From contig NZ_JNAM01000014.1 of assembly GCF_000759975.1 (NCBI RefSeq), forward strand, positions 34,045 to 98,044: a DNA stretch of 64,000 bases, written 5' to 3'. The translations under genes and the position numbers were made by a program. The notes beneath the pieces are model-generated. The model was not told the DNA's origin, did not search any database, and worked only from the letters and a program-made list of their open reading frames with translations. Within the stretch, counting starts at the first letter, position 1. Each line of letters begins with the position of its first letter. The stretch comes from Prochlorococcus marinus str. MIT 9302 (GTDB taxonomy: Bacteria > Cyanobacteriota > Cyanobacteriia > PCC-6307 > Cyanobiaceae). Of the stretch, positions 17,903 through 28,523 are shown piece by piece.

Positions 17903-19387
17903 TCAATTAACCCAAGATCCATGAAGGCCATGAGGAATTGAAATGGGTAATTCATAAATAGCTAATTCTTTTAAGTCTTTTGCGTCTAATATCACTAAAT
18001 CGCTTCCTCTTCTTTCTCCGTTCCATAGAAGTATAAATAAAAATCCCTCATCTTCTTTTAAAGAGTTTTCTGATGGAACCATAATTGGTTCACTTACGAA
18101 TCCACTTGGGCCTGCTGACCAAGAAATCTCTTCCTTAGAAGTTAAATTTATTTTTTTTATTGCTTGAAGTGGAGCGTTCCCCAGCTTTTGAGATGTGCTT
18201 GCCATCCAACTAAAAGTTGCTTTTAATCCTAAGTTTTTAGGATTAACAACAGCAAATTCACAACATTGTTCACTTAAAGTTTCAAGTTCACTAGTTTTTT
18301 TCTTTAGATCGATAATTGATCTTTTCAGTTTTCCTTCTGGATATTTATCAAAGTCAATATTCCTAAAATTCTCGTCTGGACCAACTGATGGGAAATCATC
18401 ATAAAAAATACTATCTAATACGATTTTGGAATCTTTTTCAAATGCATTTACATGATGAAAAACGAATCCTTCTGGAGCATCTATTGTTAACGGTGGCTGA
18501 CCTCTAAATAATCCACTTTCTCTGGGGATGATAAAAAACTTTGCCTTTTTATTTGGGTTTGACTTTAGACATTGTGCTGCTCCTCTTTGACCCATTACAA
18601 ATGGAAGAGGATTGAAATCAATAGCATTCTGTAAAAATATTGCCCAATTAGTTGTAATTGCAAAATCATGAAGGAATGCAAAGCCATTAAAAGTATCTTT
18701 TCTGTCAAAAATGAGCTCTCCAGAATTTGTACCAGCATTATTAAATTCCATTAATCTAATGGTACTTTTTGGCCCGGTTTGTACTCCAAAAGTGACTAAA
18801 AGTTCTGAAGATGCATTTGAGTTTAGGTCTGTTTTGGGATGAGCACTGAATGCTTCGTTAGGCTTGAGTACCCCTTTTAATGTTGTTAAACCAATAGTGT
18901 CAAGACTATCAGGATCCATTGCATGTGGACCGGCTGCTTCCCATAATGCAAGAATATCATCTCCTAATTTAATGACATGAGTATTAGCGATATTCTTGAA
19001 TTTTAGATCTAATGCATTATTTAAAATTCCTCCATTTTTTTGTGTGCCAAAAACACCTCTATAAATAAATTTATTTATTTTTTCTTCTTCCAAATAGCCT
19101 TTAGTTTTAACAAATCTATTTGTTAAGAATGGCTGACCATTTTCGAATTTTATGGATGTTATCATTCCATCACCATCAAATGGATGATGAACCCATTGTC
19201 CACCTCTCTCTAATATTCCTGGTCCATTTCTTAATAATGTTCCATTTAAATTTTTAATATTATTACCTTTGCTAATTCTTAGAGGCGCTTTAGTTAGCTC
19301 CTTTTCTACATTTTGATACGCACTTGACCAATCTTCTTTATTAAAAATTTTAAATTTATCAATTTTTTTATCTTGTAAATTAGTCAC
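17903..19387 (-). CDS. Carotenoid cleavage oxygenase (RPE65/ACO family)
   Basis: A 494-residue seven-bladed propeller enzyme with non-heme iron held by four histidines. Candidates are in FSAHPKTD, FAFLHDFAIT, FVFHHVNAFE and the C-terminal IPHGLHGSW. The N-terminal GTLLRNGPGILERGGQWVHHPFDGDGM is typical. Relatives such as Synechocystis apocarotenoid oxygenase make retinal from apocarotenals, while others cleave full-length carotenoids. Which of these applies is unknown. hisB lies 72 bases upstream on the same strand. Confidence 0.92.
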   Translation of the reverse strand: MTNLQDKKIDKFKIFNKEDWSSAYQNVEKELTKAPLRISKGNNIKNLNGTLLRNGPGILERGGQWVHHPFDGDGMITSIKFENGQPFLTNRFVKTKGYLEEEKINKFIYRGVFGTQKNGGILNNALDLKFKNIANTHVIKLGDDILALWEAAGPHAMDPDSLDTIGLTTLKGVLKPNEAFSAHPKTDLNSNASSELLVTFGVQTGPKSTIRLMEFNNAGTNSGELIFDRKDTFNGFAFLHDFAITTNWAIFLQNAIDFNPLPFVMGQRGAAQCLKSNPNKKAKFFIIPRESGLFRGQPPLTIDAPEGFVFHHVNAFEKDSKIVLDSIFYDDFPSVGPDENFRNIDFDKYPEGKLKRSIIDLKKKTSELETLSEQCCEFAVVNPKNLGLKATFSWMASTSQKLGNAPLQAIKKINLTSKEEISWSAGPSGFVSEPIMVPSENSLKEDEGFLFILLWNGERRGSDLVILDAKDLKELAIYELPISIPHGLHGSWVN

Positions 19388-19459
19388 AACAAAATAATCA
19401 CTTTATCTATTTTCGCCAAAAATCAACTGAATTGTGGCTGATTCGAAAAAATTCCTATT

Positions 19460-20065
19460 TTATTGATTTTCTAACATTCCTTTACTGCTTGGAATCGAAT
19501 CAGATCTTCTTAGATCTGTTTCGGTAGCCATTCTCATGGCTCTTGAAAAAGCTTTAAAGCACGCTTCAACTATGTGATGTGAATTACTACCTCGTATTTG
19601 ATTAATATGCAGAGTAATACCGCTGTTATTTACAAAGGCAATAAAAAATTCTCTTACTAGTTCAGTATCATAATTTCCTATTCTAGGGGCTTTTAATTGA
19701 AGATCATAAGATAGATGTGGTCTACCAGAGCAGTCTAAAGTGACTTGAACTAATGCTTCATCTAATGGGGCAAAGAAATGACCAAATCTGCTTATTCCTT
19801 TTCTCTCTCCCAAGGCTTTTGAAAATGCTTTGCCTAATGCGATTCCTACATCTTCATTTGTATGATGATCATCAATATGGGTATCTCCAATTGCTTTTAT
19901 TTTTAAATCAAACAAACCATGACTGGATATTTGATGAAGCATATGATCTAAGAATGGTATCCCGGTATCAATCTCAGAAATTCCATTTCCATCTAAGTTT
20001 ATAAATACAGAAATATCTGTTTCATTCGTTTTTCTTTTTATTTCAGATTGCCTTAGAGATGACAT
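19460..20065 (-). CDS. hisB: Imidazoleglycerol-phosphate dehydratase
   Basis: Sixth step of histidine synthesis; 201 residues, the monofunctional bacterial/plant form without a phosphatase domain. The two manganese-binding motifs are seen in [20 protein letters not shown] and [16 protein letters not shown], with [13 protein letters not shown] near the start. fabI lies 20 bases upstream on the same strand, so the pair may be cotranscribed. Confidence 0.96.
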   Translation of the reverse strand: MSSLRQSEIKRKTNETDISVFINLDGNGISEIDTGIPFLDHMLHQISSHGLFDLKIKAIGDTHIDDHHTNEDVGIALGKAFSKALGERKGISRFGHFFAPLDEALVQVTLDCSGRPHLSYDLQLKAPRIGNYDTELVREFFIAFVNNSGITLHINQIRGSNSHHIVEACFKAFSRAMRMATETDLRRSDSIPSSKGMLENQ

Positions 20066-20085
20066 TTTTATGCAAAAAACTTAGT

Positions 20086-20868
20086 TTACATTCCATTAAT
20101 GCAGTAACCCGCATCAACATAAATTGTTTGGCCTGAAATGCCGCTAGAGAGATCACTTAATAAAAAAGCAGCTGTATTACCTACTTCTGTTTGAGTGACT
20201 GTTCTGCGTAAAGGAGCCTTTTCTTCAACATTGTGAATCATATCTAAAATGCCACCTATAGCAGAACTCGCAAGTGTTCTTATAGGCCCAGCACTTATTG
20301 CGTTAACTCTGACTTGTTTTTCGGGACCAAGTTCTGCAGAAAGATATCTTACTGAAGCTTCTAAAGCTGCTTTAGCAACTCCCATCACGTTATAGTTAGG
20401 GATAGCCCTTTCTGATCCTAAATAAGTTAATGAGACAACTCCAGCACCATCACTAAAAAGTGGTTTTGCTGCTTTACATAAAGGTGCTAACGAATAAGCA
20501 CTTATATTAAGAGCCCTATCAAAACCCTCTGAAGTGGTAGCACTATAATCTCCAATCAATTCATCGCGTCCTGCAAATGCTAGGCAGTGAACTAATCCAT
20601 CAATTTGCCCCCAATTGTCTTTTATATTTTTAAAGATTTCTTGAATTTGAACTGGATTTTGAACATCAAGAGGCAAAAATAACGATGGGTTTAAAGGTTC
20701 AGTTAGTTCTCTAACTTTAGACTCGAATCTTCCCTTATCATCAGGCAAATATGTTATTCCAAGTTCTGCGCCAGCTTTTGAAAGTTGTTGAGCGATACCC
20801 CATGCTATCGAACGATTGTTGGCAATTCCTGTAACAAGAATTTTTTTGCCAGTTAGATTTAGAAGCAT
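20086..20868 (-). CDS. fabI: Enoyl-[acyl-carrier-protein] reductase (NADH)
   Basis: Last reduction of each fatty-acid elongation cycle. A 260-residue short-chain dehydrogenase of the FabI type, with LTGKKILVTGIANNRSIAWG as the cofactor loop and the catalytic Tyr-Lys pair in YNVMGVAKAALEASVRYL. SAGPIRTLASSAI and the C-terminal VDAGYCINGM match plant and cyanobacterial FabI. It sits directly upstream of hisB, and the short upstream spacer is shared with the divergent redoxin gene. Confidence 0.96.
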   Translation of the reverse strand: MLLNLTGKKILVTGIANNRSIAWGIAQQLSKAGAELGITYLPDDKGRFESKVRELTEPLNPSLFLPLDVQNPVQIQEIFKNIKDNWGQIDGLVHCLAFAGRDELIGDYSATTSEGFDRALNISAYSLAPLCKAAKPLFSDGAGVVSLTYLGSERAIPNYNVMGVAKAALEASVRYLSAELGPEKQVRVNAISAGPIRTLASSAIGGILDMIHNVEEKAPLRRTVTQTEVGNTAAFLLSDLSSGISGQTIYVDAGYCINGM

Positions 20869-20974
20869 TTTGTTTATTATTTCTATTATTCTCCTATATA
20901 AAAGTACCTATCTTTACGGATTACTGCAAAATATACAATAATTTTCAAATATTAATGAATTTTTTAACTTTAAC

Positions 20975-21568
20975 ATGGTAAGAACAAATTCTATGGTTTT
21001 GGAATTAGGCTTTCAATTACCTAATTTCGAAATGTTAAATGCTAATTCTTCAAAAAATGAATATTTTAATTCTCATAATCTAGATAATCGGCATTTACTT
21101 TTAATGTTTATTTGTGCCCATTGCCCATTTGTTAAATATATTGAGAATCAAATTTTCACCTTAAGTAAAGAAATTGAAAATACAGTTCAAACAGTTGCAA
21201 TTTCTAGCAATGATATTGTCACTCATCCTTCAGATTCTCCTAAAAATTTGAGATTACAAGCACAATCACAGGGATGGAGTTTCCCTTATCTATATGATGA
21301 AAATCAAAATTTTGCTAAGGAATTAAAAGCGGCTTGCACCCCAGATTTTTATCTTTTTTCAAATGAAGGAGATGGTGATTTTTTATTGTTTTATCATGGC
21401 CAATTAGACGATAGTAGACTAGGTAATAATATCCCTCTCTCTGGAAAAGATTTGCGCTCTGCTGTAAAAGATTTGAATCAAGATAATTATTATCCTTCAA
21501 ATCAGATGCCTTCTTTAGGTTGCAATATAAAATGGACTCCTGGTAAAGAACCAAGTTGGTTTAAATGA
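20975..21568 (+). CDS. Thioredoxin-fold redoxin (AhpC/TSA-like)
   Basis: A 197-residue protein with a C-A-H-C motif (C47, C50) in LLLMFICAHCPFVKYIE, a C-X2-C redox pair in a thioredoxin fold. It also has the AhpC-like middle SFPYLYDENQNFAKELKAACTPDFYLF. No signal peptide, so it is probably cytoplasmic. It is likely a thiol oxidoreductase or peroxidase, but the substrate is unknown. It is followed by the DegT gene after 52 bases. Confidence 0.82.
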   Translation: MVRTNSMVLELGFQLPNFEMLNANSSKNEYFNSHNLDNRHLLLMFICAHCPFVKYIENQIFTLSKEIENTVQTVAISSNDIVTHPSDSPKNLRLQAQSQGWSFPYLYDENQNFAKELKAACTPDFYLFSNEGDGDFLLFYHGQLDDSRLGNNIPLSGKDLRSAVKDLNQDNYYPSNQMPSLGCNIKWTPGKEPSWFK

Positions 21569-21620
21569 ATTAAAATTTTTTTTACCCATAGAAATATGGT
21601 TTAGGGTTAATATATTCACT

Positions 21621-22826
21621 ATGCAGATACCTCCATTTACTTTAAATAGGCAGTACCAAGAAATTGGCTCAGAAATTGAGAGTGAGGTTTCTAAAGTTTT
21701 AAAAGGGGGCCAGTATATTGGAGGACAAGAAATTGCCAAATTTGAGGAGAGTTTTTCTAGTCTGATTGGTGTTGAAAATACTATTGGATGTAATAGTGGA
21801 ACTGATGCTTTAGTATTAGCTTTGCGCGCATTAGATATTGGTGTGGGTGATGAAGTTATTACCTCATCTTTTAGCTTTTTTGCAACTGCAGAGGCTATTA
21901 GTGCAGTTGGTGCTAATCCTGTTTTGGTAGATATAGATCCAGAAACTTATCTTATTAATACTGAACTAATAGAACAAGAAATAAATTCTAATACCAAGGC
22001 AATTATGCCAGTTCATCTATTTGGGAATGCAGTGAATATGACCTTAATAAAATCTTTGGCCAAAAAATATGACTTAAAAGTAATCGAAGATTGTGCTCAG
22101 GCAACATGCACAATGTGGGAAAATTCCAAAGTTGGTAGTATAGGTGATATAGGTTGTTTTAGCTTTTTCCCTACTAAAAATTTAGGAGCTGCTGGAGATG
22201 GTGGAGCAGTAACAACTTCAGATCAGAAGATTGCCAAAAAAATTAGAGAACTGGCTGTTCATGGCAGCCCAATAAGATATCACCATACCCAAATTGGATA
22301 TAACAGCAGACTTGATACCATTCAAGCTGCCATATTAAACATAAAAATTAAATATATTTCTAAGTGGATTAATAATCGCCAAAAAATTGCTAATGATTAC
22401 CTTGATTTATTAGAAAAAAATCCATTTATTAGTTTTCCAAAAATTAGCTCTGATTCAATTTTCCATTCTTGGAATCAATTTGTCATCAAATTAAGAAACG
22501 ATAAATATTTCTTAAATGAAGATTTTTCAAATTTATTTGATACTGATTGCAAAAAATACTATTCTTTAAGGAATTTGGTAAAACAACAACTTTTTGAAAA
22601 AGGTATTAATTCAATTATTTATTATCCAATTCCAATACACGCACAAATAGCTTACAAAAATAAAAATTTTTCTAGAACAAAACTCATAAATACAGAGAGA
22701 ATTTGTACAGAAGTCCTTAGTCTGCCAATGTTTCCTGAAATTTCTTATGAAGAGCAAGTTTATGTAGCAGAAAATTTAAATAAAGTTTTAAAGAATTGTA
22801 TAGAGGAAATTCAAATTTCAGCATAA
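21621..22826 (+). CDS. DegT/DnrJ/EryC1/StrS family sugar aminotransferase
   Basis: A 401-residue PLP enzyme. The signature segments are VGVENTIGCNSGTDALVLALRA-like PLP phosphate binding, EVITSSFSFFATAEAI, VIEDCAQA, and the Schiff-base lysine in CFSFFPTKNLGAAGDGGA. RLDTIQAAIL follows. Relatives transaminate keto-sugars for surface polysaccharides or antibiotics. No other sugar-nucleotide genes are adjacent, so the target is unclear. The 3' end overlaps the convergent photolyase gene by 16 bases. Confidence 0.93.
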   Translation: MQIPPFTLNRQYQEIGSEIESEVSKVLKGGQYIGGQEIAKFEESFSSLIGVENTIGCNSGTDALVLALRALDIGVGDEVITSSFSFFATAEAISAVGANPVLVDIDPETYLINTELIEQEINSNTKAIMPVHLFGNAVNMTLIKSLAKKYDLKVIEDCAQATCTMWENSKVGSIGDIGCFSFFPTKNLGAAGDGGAVTTSDQKIAKKIRELAVHGSPIRYHHTQIGYNSRLDTIQAAILNIKIKYISKWINNRQKIANDYLDLLEKNPFISFPKISSDSIFHSWNQFVIKLRNDKYFLNEDFSNLFDTDCKKYYSLRNLVKQQLFEKGINSIIYYPIPIHAQIAYKNKNFSRTKLINTERICTEVLSLPMFPEISYEEQVYVAENLNKVLKNCIEEIQISA

Positions 22827-24247
22827 AGTGATTTAAATAATCTTTGTTGTATGTTGTGATTGACAATAGGGCCTGAATAATTATTTTTTTCTAAATTAGA
22901 TATCTCCCCATTTAATAATTCTGAATTTGACACTTTAGATAATTCAGGAATCCAATATTTTATATATTCGCAAATAGGATCAAATTTTTTTGCTTGGGTA
23001 TATGGATTGAAAATTCTAAGTGGTTTTGGATCCATACCGCTACTGGCGCTCCACTGCCATCCCCCATTATTTGCAGCTAAGTCGCCATCAACCAACGTCT
23101 CCATAAATTTTTTCTCACCCATTTGCCAACTGCATATAAGATCTTTTACCAGAAATGAAGCGACTATCATCCTACATCTGTTATGCATCCAACCAGTACT
23201 ATTTAGTTGACGCATTGCAGCATCAACTATAGGTACTCCGGTCTCTCCGTTGCTCCAATATTGAAACCATTCTTTATTGTTTTGCCATGGAAAGTGATCC
23301 CATTTTTTTCTATATGGACCTTTCTCCAGCTCTGGGAAATGGAATAAGCAATGTTGATAAAATTCACGCCAAACAAGTTCTTTTTGCCAAGTTTCAATTG
23401 ATAGGTAATTTTCTTGATTTGCAAAATCTGAATTTAAATTTAATGTGGCGTTCCAAACTTTTCTAATGCTGATGGTGCCGAATCTGAGAGATGCACTTAG
23501 AAAAGATGTCCCATTATGGGAAGGAAAATCTCTCGCAGAATTATAAGAATATATGTTTTTTTCGTTAATGAAGTTTTCTAATAATGTTTCTGCAGCATTC
23601 TCTCCAGGTCTACATGGACAAATATTCGAACCAGGAAATTTGATATTTTTGATAAATTTCTCTAGAACCGAATTAGATGAATTTATTGTCTTATTTTCTT
23701 TGAGTTTATTATCTATATCTTTAAACTGGAAAACAACTTTATCTTGTTCATATGAACCTAATAAATTCATTTTTGATTTAAGGTTTTTATAAAAAGGTCC
23801 ATAAACTGAATAAGGATTATTATTCCCTGAAAATATTTTTAAAGGTTCTATTAATAAGTGATCCCAAGTTTCAATAACTTGAATATTTTGTTCTTTTAAA
23901 TTATTTTTTATTTGTAAATCGCGATTTATCTCATAAGGTTCAATTGATCTATTCCAAAAAACAAATTTAGCATCTATTTTCTTTGCTAATTGAGGAATTA
24001 TTAATACCGGATCTCCTTCTTCCATCACTAATCTACTACCCATTTTTTTCCAATTATTTCCTAATTCTTGAAGCGAATTTCCTAGAAACCAAGCTCTTGA
24101 ACTTGCATTGAAATCGTGTGAGTAATTTTTATCAAATATATAAGTTGAAGTAATAGCATTTGATAATGAAAATGCTTTGATTAAAGATTGATTATCAAAT
24201 ATTCTTAAATCCTTTCTATGCCAAAAAAGTATTCTAGGTTTATTCAT
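22811..24247 (-). CDS. phrA: Deoxyribodipyrimidine photolyase (DNA photolyase)
   Basis: Light-driven repair of UV-induced cyclobutane pyrimidine dimers. The N-terminal antenna domain begins ILFWHRKDLRIFDNQSLIKA. The C-terminal FAD domain has ELVWREFYQHCLFHFP, WSNGETGVPIVDAAMRQL, GWMHNRCRM, LVDGDLAANNGGWQWSASSG and RIFNPYTQAKKFDP. The 478-residue length is normal for class I photolyases. It overlaps the Nudix gene by 4 bases (ATGA), so translation is probably coupled. Presence of photolyase fits life at high light. Confidence 0.95.
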   Translation of the reverse strand: MNKPRILFWHRKDLRIFDNQSLIKAFSLSNAITSTYIFDKNYSHDFNASSRAWFLGNSLQELGNNWKKMGSRLVMEEGDPVLIIPQLAKKIDAKFVFWNRSIEPYEINRDLQIKNNLKEQNIQVIETWDHLLIEPLKIFSGNNNPYSVYGPFYKNLKSKMNLLGSYEQDKVVFQFKDIDNKLKENKTINSSNSVLEKFIKNIKFPGSNICPCRPGENAAETLLENFINEKNIYSYNSARDFPSHNGTSFLSASLRFGTISIRKVWNATLNLNSDFANQENYLSIETWQKELVWREFYQHCLFHFPELEKGPYRKKWDHFPWQNNKEWFQYWSNGETGVPIVDAAMRQLNSTGWMHNRCRMIVASFLVKDLICSWQMGEKKFMETLVDGDLAANNGGWQWSASSGMDPKPLRIFNPYTQAKKFDPICEYIKYWIPELSKVSNSELLNGEISNLEKNNYSGPIVNHNIQQRLFKSLYAEI

Positions 24248-24807
24248 AATTTATCTAAAAATTGTTTAGCTCTAAACCAAGCCGTCACGGTTTTTGCATC
24301 AAGAATTTCATCCCCACTAGAAATAAGATTATCTAGTTCGTCGGGATCTAAAATTAATACTTCTATATCTTCATCTAAATCTCCTTTAACCTCGGAATTG
24401 AGTTTGTTTAAATCACGAGCTAAAAATAAATAAATTTCTTCATCTGCATAACCAGGAGCAGGGACAAGAGTTCCTAGTTCATCCCATTTGTTGGCACTGA
24501 ATCCAGTCTCTTCTTGTATTTCTCTTTGAATTGAATTAATAGGTGTTTCACCTATTTCTAATGTACCTGCTGGAAATTCTAATAAATACCTTGAAACAGC
24601 AAATCTATATTGCCGAAGAATGATAACTTTATTGTCTTTTGTAATAGGTACGGCTAATGCTGCCCCAGGATGCTTAATGTATCCATATTCACCTTCATGT
24701 CCATTTGGAAGCTCAATTCTATTTATTTCGAAACTAAATTTTTTTGACTTTAACTCAGATATTTTTTCTTTAAAAATGGATCTTTTTATAAGGTTTTTGT
24801 TGCCCAT
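24244..24807 (-). CDS. Nudix hydrolase, ADP-ribose pyrophosphatase-like
   Basis: A 187-residue protein with a full Nudix box: G-TLEIG-E-TPINSIQ-REIQEETGF. The region before it (IILRQYRFAVSRYLLEFPAG) and the proline-containing PAPGYADEEIYLF after it resemble ADP-ribose pyrophosphatases. It lies between folK and the photolyase gene in a probable three-gene unit. The substrate is not proven. Confidence 0.88.
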   Translation of the reverse strand: MGNKNLIKRSIFKEKISELKSKKFSFEINRIELPNGHEGEYGYIKHPGAALAVPITKDNKVIILRQYRFAVSRYLLEFPAGTLEIGETPINSIQREIQEETGFSANKWDELGTLVPAPGYADEEIYLFLARDLNKLNSEVKGDLDEDIEVLILDPDELDNLISSGDEILDAKTVTAWFRAKQFLDKL

Positions 24808-24858
24808 AATTTTTAAATAAAAATAGCCTAACAGTTATTTTTTGGTTTTGTAAATAAT

Positions 24859-25434
24859 TTATATAGACCATTTTGGGGCATCAAACTTTGTGATTTTTTG
24901 GCTTCTACTTAAGATTTCAGATAGTGGTGTAATAACGAAATTGCGATTCATGAATCTAGGGTGAGGTAATGTTAATTCCTCGTCAACCGTATAAAAATCT
25001 TCCCACCAAAGAATATCTAAATCGAGACATCTTGATAGCCATTTCTTACCCTTTGGCGTCTCTTCGCGTCCGAAAAATCTCTCTAACTTTTTTAGCTCTT
25101 TTAAAAGTAATTTCGCTTTTTTATTTGATGGTTTAGGAAAAGAATTACTTTTTATCAGTAGTAGAGTATTTAAATAATTTGGCTGCTCATTTTCAACACC
25201 ATGGGGTAATGTCTCATAAATTGAAGACCAAAAAAAGTTTGCATGAAATTTGCTTTTCTCTTCTTTTTTTTTGTTAGAACTATCTCCCCATTCATTTATT
25301 ATTTCCTCTATTTTTGGTTTGCAAATTAATAGTGACTCAAGAGGGCTTCCGAATTTACTATCAATATTTGCTCCGAGGGATATACATAGTCCATTTTTGA
25401 TATTAAGATTTGATAATTCCACTACAAAAAACAA
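24859..25434 (-). CDS. folK: 2-amino-4-hydroxy-6-hydroxymethyldihydropteridine pyrophosphokinase
   Basis: Folate pathway enzyme adding pyrophosphate to the pterin. Recognised from [16 protein letters not shown] near the start, [19 protein letters not shown], the [29 protein letters not shown] core with the catalytic arginines and aspartates, and [16 protein letters not shown]. At 191 residues it is somewhat longer than E. coli FolK. The start is uncertain: TTG at 25434 or GTG at 25422; no ATG is available. It is divergent from chlD (36 bp). Confidence 0.93.
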   Translation of the reverse strand: MFFVVELSNLNIKNGLCISLGANIDSKFGSPLESLLICKPKIEEIINEWGDSSNKKKEEKSKFHANFFWSSIYETLPHGVENEQPNYLNTLLLIKSNSFPKPSNKKAKLLLKELKKLERFFGREETPKGKKWLSRCLDLDILWWEDFYTVDEELTLPHPRFMNRNFVITPLSEILSRSQKITKFDAPKWSI

Positions 25435-25470
25435 AGTTATTGGATAAATTCTATATCAGGCATTTTTAAA

Positions 25471-27666
25471 GTGATTTTGAACCCCGAGTTAAAAGAAAAA
25501 GGAGAAATAAAAGATTTAATGAACTCAAAGGATTCTTTTAGAGCTTTCCCTTTGGCGGCAATTACGGGTCATAGCTTATTGAAATTATCTTTGCTTTTGG
25601 CAGCAGTTGATCCGAGTTTAGGAGGAGTGATTATTGCTGGCGGAAGAGGTACTGGTAAGTCAGTATTAGCAAGGGGTTTGCATACTTTAATACCTCCTGT
25701 AGAGGTATTAGATAATGAATCAATACTGGAAACACTATCTAAGAGAAATAGTAATACTTCATTAAGACCTATTGGCAGGAACCTAGATCCAGATAAACCA
25801 GAGGAATGGGATATTAGTACTAATAAATTGTTAGAGGAGGTAATTGGAAGTGATTATTTGAATCAAATTGATGAAATTCCAAAAAAAGTAAAAGAGGCAC
25901 CATTTATTCAAGTTCCTATTGGTATAACTGAAGATAGACTTGTTGGATCAATTGATGTCGCTGCCTCATTAAGTACGGGAGAACAAGTTTTTCAGCCTGG
26001 AATTTTAGCAGAAGCTCATAGAGGTGTTTTGTATGTAGACGATATAAATTTATTGGATGATGGAATTGTAAATTTAATTCTTGAAGCTATAGGAAGAGAG
26101 CAAAATAATATTGAAAGAGATGGTTTAAGCCTCTCTCATCCTTGTAAGTCCCTTTTAATAGCAACTTATAATCCTGAAGAAGGAGCTTTAAGAGATCATG
26201 TTTTAGATCGTTTTGCAATTGTTCTTTCTGCAGATCAATCTATTGATAATGCTCAAAGAGTTGAGATTACAAAATCTGTTTTGTCACACGCCGAAAATAA
26301 TATTAAATTTTCAGAAAAGTGGTCTGAAGAATCTGATAATTTATCCACACAATTAATTTTGGCGAGGCAATGGCTTAAGGATGTAAAAATAACAAAAGAG
26401 CAAATAACCTATTTAGTTAATGAAGCTCTCAGAGGCGGTGTCGAGGGGCATAGATCAGAATTGTTTGCAGTGAAAGTTGCTAAGGCAAATGCAGCTCTTC
26501 GAGGTGATGAGAATGTTAACTCTGAGGACTTAAAAGTCGCAGTAAGACTAGTTATTCTCCCAAGAGCAATGCAAATACCCCCTGAAGATGATGATATTCA
26601 ACCGCCACCTCCAGAGGATCAGAGTCCCCCACCCCCACCTCAATCAAATGATGATGAATCCGAGCCTGAGGCAAATGAAAATGACGATAATCAAGAGCAA
26701 GAACAAGAAGAAGATAATTCTGATGGAGAAGAAGAATCTACTCCTGAAATACCTGAAGAATTTATACTAGATCCTGAGGCATGTATGGTCGATCCTGATT
26801 TATTACTTTTTTCATCAGCTAAAGCAAAAGCCGGAAATAGTGGAAGTAGATCAGTGATATTTAGTGATAGTAGAGGAAGATATGTGAAACCTATAATTCC
26901 AAGAGGAAAAGTAAAAAGAATTGCTGTAGATGCTACTCTTCGAGCTGCGGCTCCTTATCAAAAATCAAGAAGATTAAGGAATCCTAATAAATCAATAATT
27001 ATTGAAGAAAATGATTTTAGGGCAAAGCTTCTACAGAAAAAAGCGGGTGCTTTAGTTATTTTTTTGGTTGATGCTAGCGGCTCTATGGCTCTAAATAGAA
27101 TGCAAAGTGCCAAAGGTGCAGTAATAAGACTTTTAACAGAGGCATATGAGAACAGAGATGAAGTAGCTTTAATTCCCTTTAGAGGTAATCAGGCTGAAGT
27201 TCTTTTGCCTCCAACTAGATCTATAACTGCAGCAAAAAGAAGGCTAGAAACAATGCCTTGCGGAGGTGGATCGCCTTTGGCTCATGGGCTAACACAATCA
27301 GCGAAAGTAGCAAAAAATGCTCTTTCTACAGGAGATATTGGTCAAGTTATTGTTGTAGGGATTACAGATGGAAGAGGCAATGTACCCTTAGGATTATCTC
27401 TAGGACAAAATGATGTTGAAGGTAAAGATAAAGATAAAGATAAAGATAAAGATAATGCCAATTTAAAACAAGAAGTTCTTGATATTGCTGCAAAATATCC
27501 CATGCTTGGTATAAAACTCTTAATAATTGATACAGAGAGAAAATTTATTGCAAGTGGCTTTGGTAAAGAATTAGCAGAGGCAGCTCAAGGGAAATATGTT
27601 CAACTACCAAAAGCTACAGATAAAGCAATCGCAGCTATGGCTTTAAATGCCATAAATGAATTCTGA
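25471..27666 (+). CDS. chlD: Magnesium chelatase subunit D
   Basis: Subunit of the ATP-driven Mg-chelatase that commits protoporphyrin IX to chlorophyll. The 731 residues comprise an AAA+ domain with P-loop [17 protein letters not shown] (about 55-70), an acidic and proline-rich linker (about 370-430), and a C-terminal integrin-type VWA domain with the MIDAS motif [11 protein letters not shown] (D534). The start is GTG at 25471. An in-frame repeat of lysine-aspartate codons lies within the VWA domain at residues about 652-661. ChlI and ChlH are not in this window. Confidence 0.97.
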   Translation: MILNPELKEKGEIKDLMNSKDSFRAFPLAAITGHSLLKLSLLLAAVDPSLGGVIIAGGRGTGKSVLARGLHTLIPPVEVLDNESILETLSKRNSNTSLRPIGRNLDPDKPEEWDISTNKLLEEVIGSDYLNQIDEIPKKVKEAPFIQVPIGITEDRLVGSIDVAASLSTGEQVFQPGILAEAHRGVLYVDDINLLDDGIVNLILEAIGREQNNIERDGLSLSHPCKSLLIATYNPEEGALRDHVLDRFAIVLSADQSIDNAQRVEITKSVLSHAENNIKFSEKWSEESDNLSTQLILARQWLKDVKITKEQITYLVNEALRGGVEGHRSELFAVKVAKANAALRGDENVNSEDLKVAVRLVILPRAMQIPPEDDDIQPPPPEDQSPPPPPQSNDDESEPEANENDDNQEQEQEEDNSDGEEESTPEIPEEFILDPEACMVDPDLLLFSSAKAKAGNSGSRSVIFSDSRGRYVKPIIPRGKVKRIAVDATLRAAAPYQKSRRLRNPNKSIIIEENDFRAKLLQKKAGALVIFLVDASGSMALNRMQSAKGAVIRLLTEAYENRDEVALIPFRGNQAEVLLPPTRSITAAKRRLETMPCGGGSPLAHGLTQSAKVAKNALSTGDIGQVIVVGITDGRGNVPLGLSLGQNDVEGKDKDKDKDKDNANLKQEVLDIAAKYPMLGIKLLIIDTERKFIASGFGKELAEAAQGKYVQLPKATDKAIAAMALNAINEF
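27424..27453 (+). repeat. (AAAGAT)5 hexanucleotide repeat inside chlD
   Basis: Five perfect tandem copies of aaagat encode five Lys-Asp pairs in the VWA domain of ChlD, probably in a surface loop. Change in copy number would keep the frame. It is the clearest perfect tandem repeat noticed in the window. Confidence 0.95.
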
Positions 27667-27672
27667 AACTAC

Positions 27673-28518
27673 TTAAGGATAAATTTCGTTGAGGAATTTT
27701 GAAAGCCCAATAGTTAAATCTCTTATGGATTTAGTTAATTCTTTATCTTTTGTTAAGTTTTCAAAATCATCACTCATATCATCTATTTTTCTGGATATGG
27801 AATTCGCAGCTTTAATTGTCAATTTAATGTCATTAAGAGTTTCTTTATCATCGATAGTAGACAAGATGCTATTCAAATGATTAGCAGCACTTGTAATTTC
27901 TGTTATTAAAGGTTCAATCCTTAGTATTTCTTTTCTCGATAAAAAAATTAATTCATCAAGGTTTTCTTGTGTTCTATCAAATTGGTCAATTGATTTCACG
28001 ATATTCTCAATTAAATTTTCTTGATTTGTTTCTTTTAAAATTTGATTTATTCTGTTCGTTATATTTGAGAGACTTGATAGTTGTTTCCCTGTGATAGTAT
28101 CTCCTTGACAAATAATTAATTTTGTATCGCATTTTTCTGATGTAGGTTTTGCAATATTTTTAGGAATTGTTTTTTCACTCGACTCTAAAGCGATTTGCAC
28201 ATCTCCTCCTAAGAAAGAATTTGTAACTACACTTGCAAATGTAGGCCTAGGAAGAATAATTTCAGGATTATTTAAAACTATTTTTGCTTTAATTGATTCG
28301 TTCGTAAATAAGATATCTTCTATTGAGCCTACTAAAATTCCTCTATAAGTAACTGGAGATTTTTTTGATAAGCCGCTTGCGTTACTGAATTCTGCAAAGA
28401 GATACCAATTTTTTGAAGATAATCTTACTCCTCTTAGCCAAAAAGAAAAAAATGTGAATATTAAAATTCCTCCTAGTAAGGAAAATCCAACTATTGAATC
28501 TCGAAAGCTTCTACGCAT
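27673..28518 (-). CDS. MCE/MlaD family lipid-transport substrate-binding protein
   Basis: A 281-residue protein with one N-terminal membrane anchor (about residues 9-28, SIVGFSLLGGILIFTFFSFW), then one MCE domain with the typical ASGLSKKSPVTYRGILVGSI, and a C-terminal coiled-coil-like helical tail. It resembles MlaD and chloroplast TGD2, which carry phospholipids between membranes. The ABC ATPase gene is 5 bases upstream on the same strand. The permease partner (MlaE/TGD1-like) is not in this window. Confidence 0.88.
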   Translation of the reverse strand: MRRSFRDSIVGFSLLGGILIFTFFSFWLRGVRLSSKNWYLFAEFSNASGLSKKSPVTYRGILVGSIEDILFTNESIKAKIVLNNPEIILPRPTFASVVTNSFLGGDVQIALESSEKTIPKNIAKPTSEKCDTKLIICQGDTITGKQLSSLSNITNRINQILKETNQENLIENIVKSIDQFDRTQENLDELIFLSRKEILRIEPLITEITSAANHLNSILSTIDDKETLNDIKLTIKAANSISRKIDDMSDDFENLTKDKELTKSIRDLTIGLSKFLNEIYP

Positions 28519-28523
28519 AATTT

